A DNA stretch of 6,875 bases from Sediminibacterium ginsengisoli (lineage in GTDB: Bacteria > Bacteroidota > Bacteroidia > Chitinophagales > Chitinophagaceae): assembly GCA_943326215.1 (NCBI GenBank), contig CALPSK010000046.1:1-6875 (forward strand), in the 5' to 3' direction. Positions within the stretch are counted from its first letter, which is position 1, and every line of letters starts with the position of its first letter. Position numbers and translations under genes: made by a program. Shown piece by piece: positions 6,483 to 6,875 of the stretch. Below the pieces are notes generated by a model. The model had not been told where the DNA came from. It ran no database searches and was given only the letters and a program-made list of their open reading frames with translations.

Positions 6483-6875
6483 ATGAAAAAAACATTCCTT
6501 CCTAAAACTATAAGATGGACATTCTATTCAGGATTTGTTTTCCTGATTATAATGAGTTTATTAAGATTCGTTTTTGTAAATTACTTCTCTGCACCTGCAA
6601 GTGCCGATAACAATTTAACTAGTTCTTATATTTTAGGCTTTAGATACGATTTAAGGTATGTAACAATTGTAATGATGATTACCTTACTATTTTCCTATAT
6701 AAAACCCTTAAATCCCTTTGATAAAAAATTAGGAAAACAAATAGCTATCATTACTTGGATGCTATTTAGCAGTCTCTTATTATTTTTCTATACCGCCGAT
6801 TTTATACATTATGCTTATGTGCACCAAAGACTCAATGCGAGTATCTTAAGTTATATCGACAACCCACTTATCTCA
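6483..6875 (+). CDS. LTA synthase family / sulfatase-fold membrane protein, N-terminal part only
   Basis: An open frame from ATG 6483-6485 to the right edge gives 131 codons without a stop. It begins MKKTF and shows three hydrophobic segments: about residues 13-35 (first span, ending FVNYF), 58-73, and 86-107. Between the first two is GFRYDLRYV (52-60), and after the third comes YTADFIHYAYVHQRLNAS (103-120). These resemble the membrane domain of Bacteroidota proteins annotated as LTA synthase family: a FRxDLR block and a DFxxYAYxxQRLNA block. The catalytic alkaline-phosphatase-like domain would lie beyond the window, so the enzyme class is inferred from the membrane part only. Members transfer phosphoglycerol or similar groups to envelope glycans or lipids; the substrate here is unknown. 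It follows the DUF1343 stop by 10 nt and is likely cotranscribed. A competing ATG at 6475 stops after three codons (ATG TCA TTA TGA) and is not used. Confidence 0.72.
   Translation, partial: MKKTFLPKTIRWTFYSGFVFLIIMSLLRFVFVNYFSAPASADNNLTSSYILGFRYDLRYVTIVMMITLLFSYIKPLNPFDKKLGKQIAIITWMLFSSLLLFFYTADFIHYAYVHQRLNASILSYIDNPLIS

Overview
The window is AT-rich and codon use favours TTA for leucine. Its proteins carry hallmarks of Bacteroidota: topoisomerase IV subunits of the Bacteroidota type, a DUF1835/DUF3658 protein beside parE, a DUF1343 protein of the short form, and a promoter matching the Bacteroidota -33/-7 pattern. From remembered gene neighbourhoods I favour Chitinophagales/Chitinophagaceae; the genus cannot be told from this sequence.

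Left part (1-4637, minus strand). Transcription starts just above 4637 and runs leftward through parE (topoisomerase IV subunit B), a DUF1835/DUF3658 protein whose start overlaps the parE stop by 20 nt, a 100-nt gap holding a strong hairpin, a small cupin, and parC (topoisomerase IV subunit A), which runs off the left edge after 483 codons. ParE supplies the ATPase and TOPRIM parts and ParC the catalytic tyrosine and DNA gate of the decatenating enzyme. The two genes between them have no known link to topology.

Divergent intergenic region (4638 to about 4770). It holds a good Bacteroidota-type promoter for parE, a 10-bp palindrome near the predicted transcription start, and one perfect DnaA-box 9-mer (TTATCCACA on the minus strand).

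Right part (about 4771-6875, plus strand). A tight chain: a YkgJ-family cysteine-cluster protein, a DUF1343/NamZ-like protein starting 1 nt after its stop, and, 10 nt further, the membrane-embedded N-terminus of an LTA-synthase-family sulfatase-fold protein cut by the right edge. The YkgJ gene is odd: about 48 in-frame codons upstream of its first usable start (TTG, 4915) read like the family's normal N-terminus, yet contain no ATG, GTG or TTG. The last two genes suggest cell-envelope work.

No rRNA, tRNA, CRISPR array, insertion sequence or phage gene is visible. Most of the window is ordinary core genome. The best leads are the start-less YkgJ N-terminus, the DnaA box between the divergent units, the hairpin inside the topoisomerase operon, and the two unrelated genes between parE and parC.
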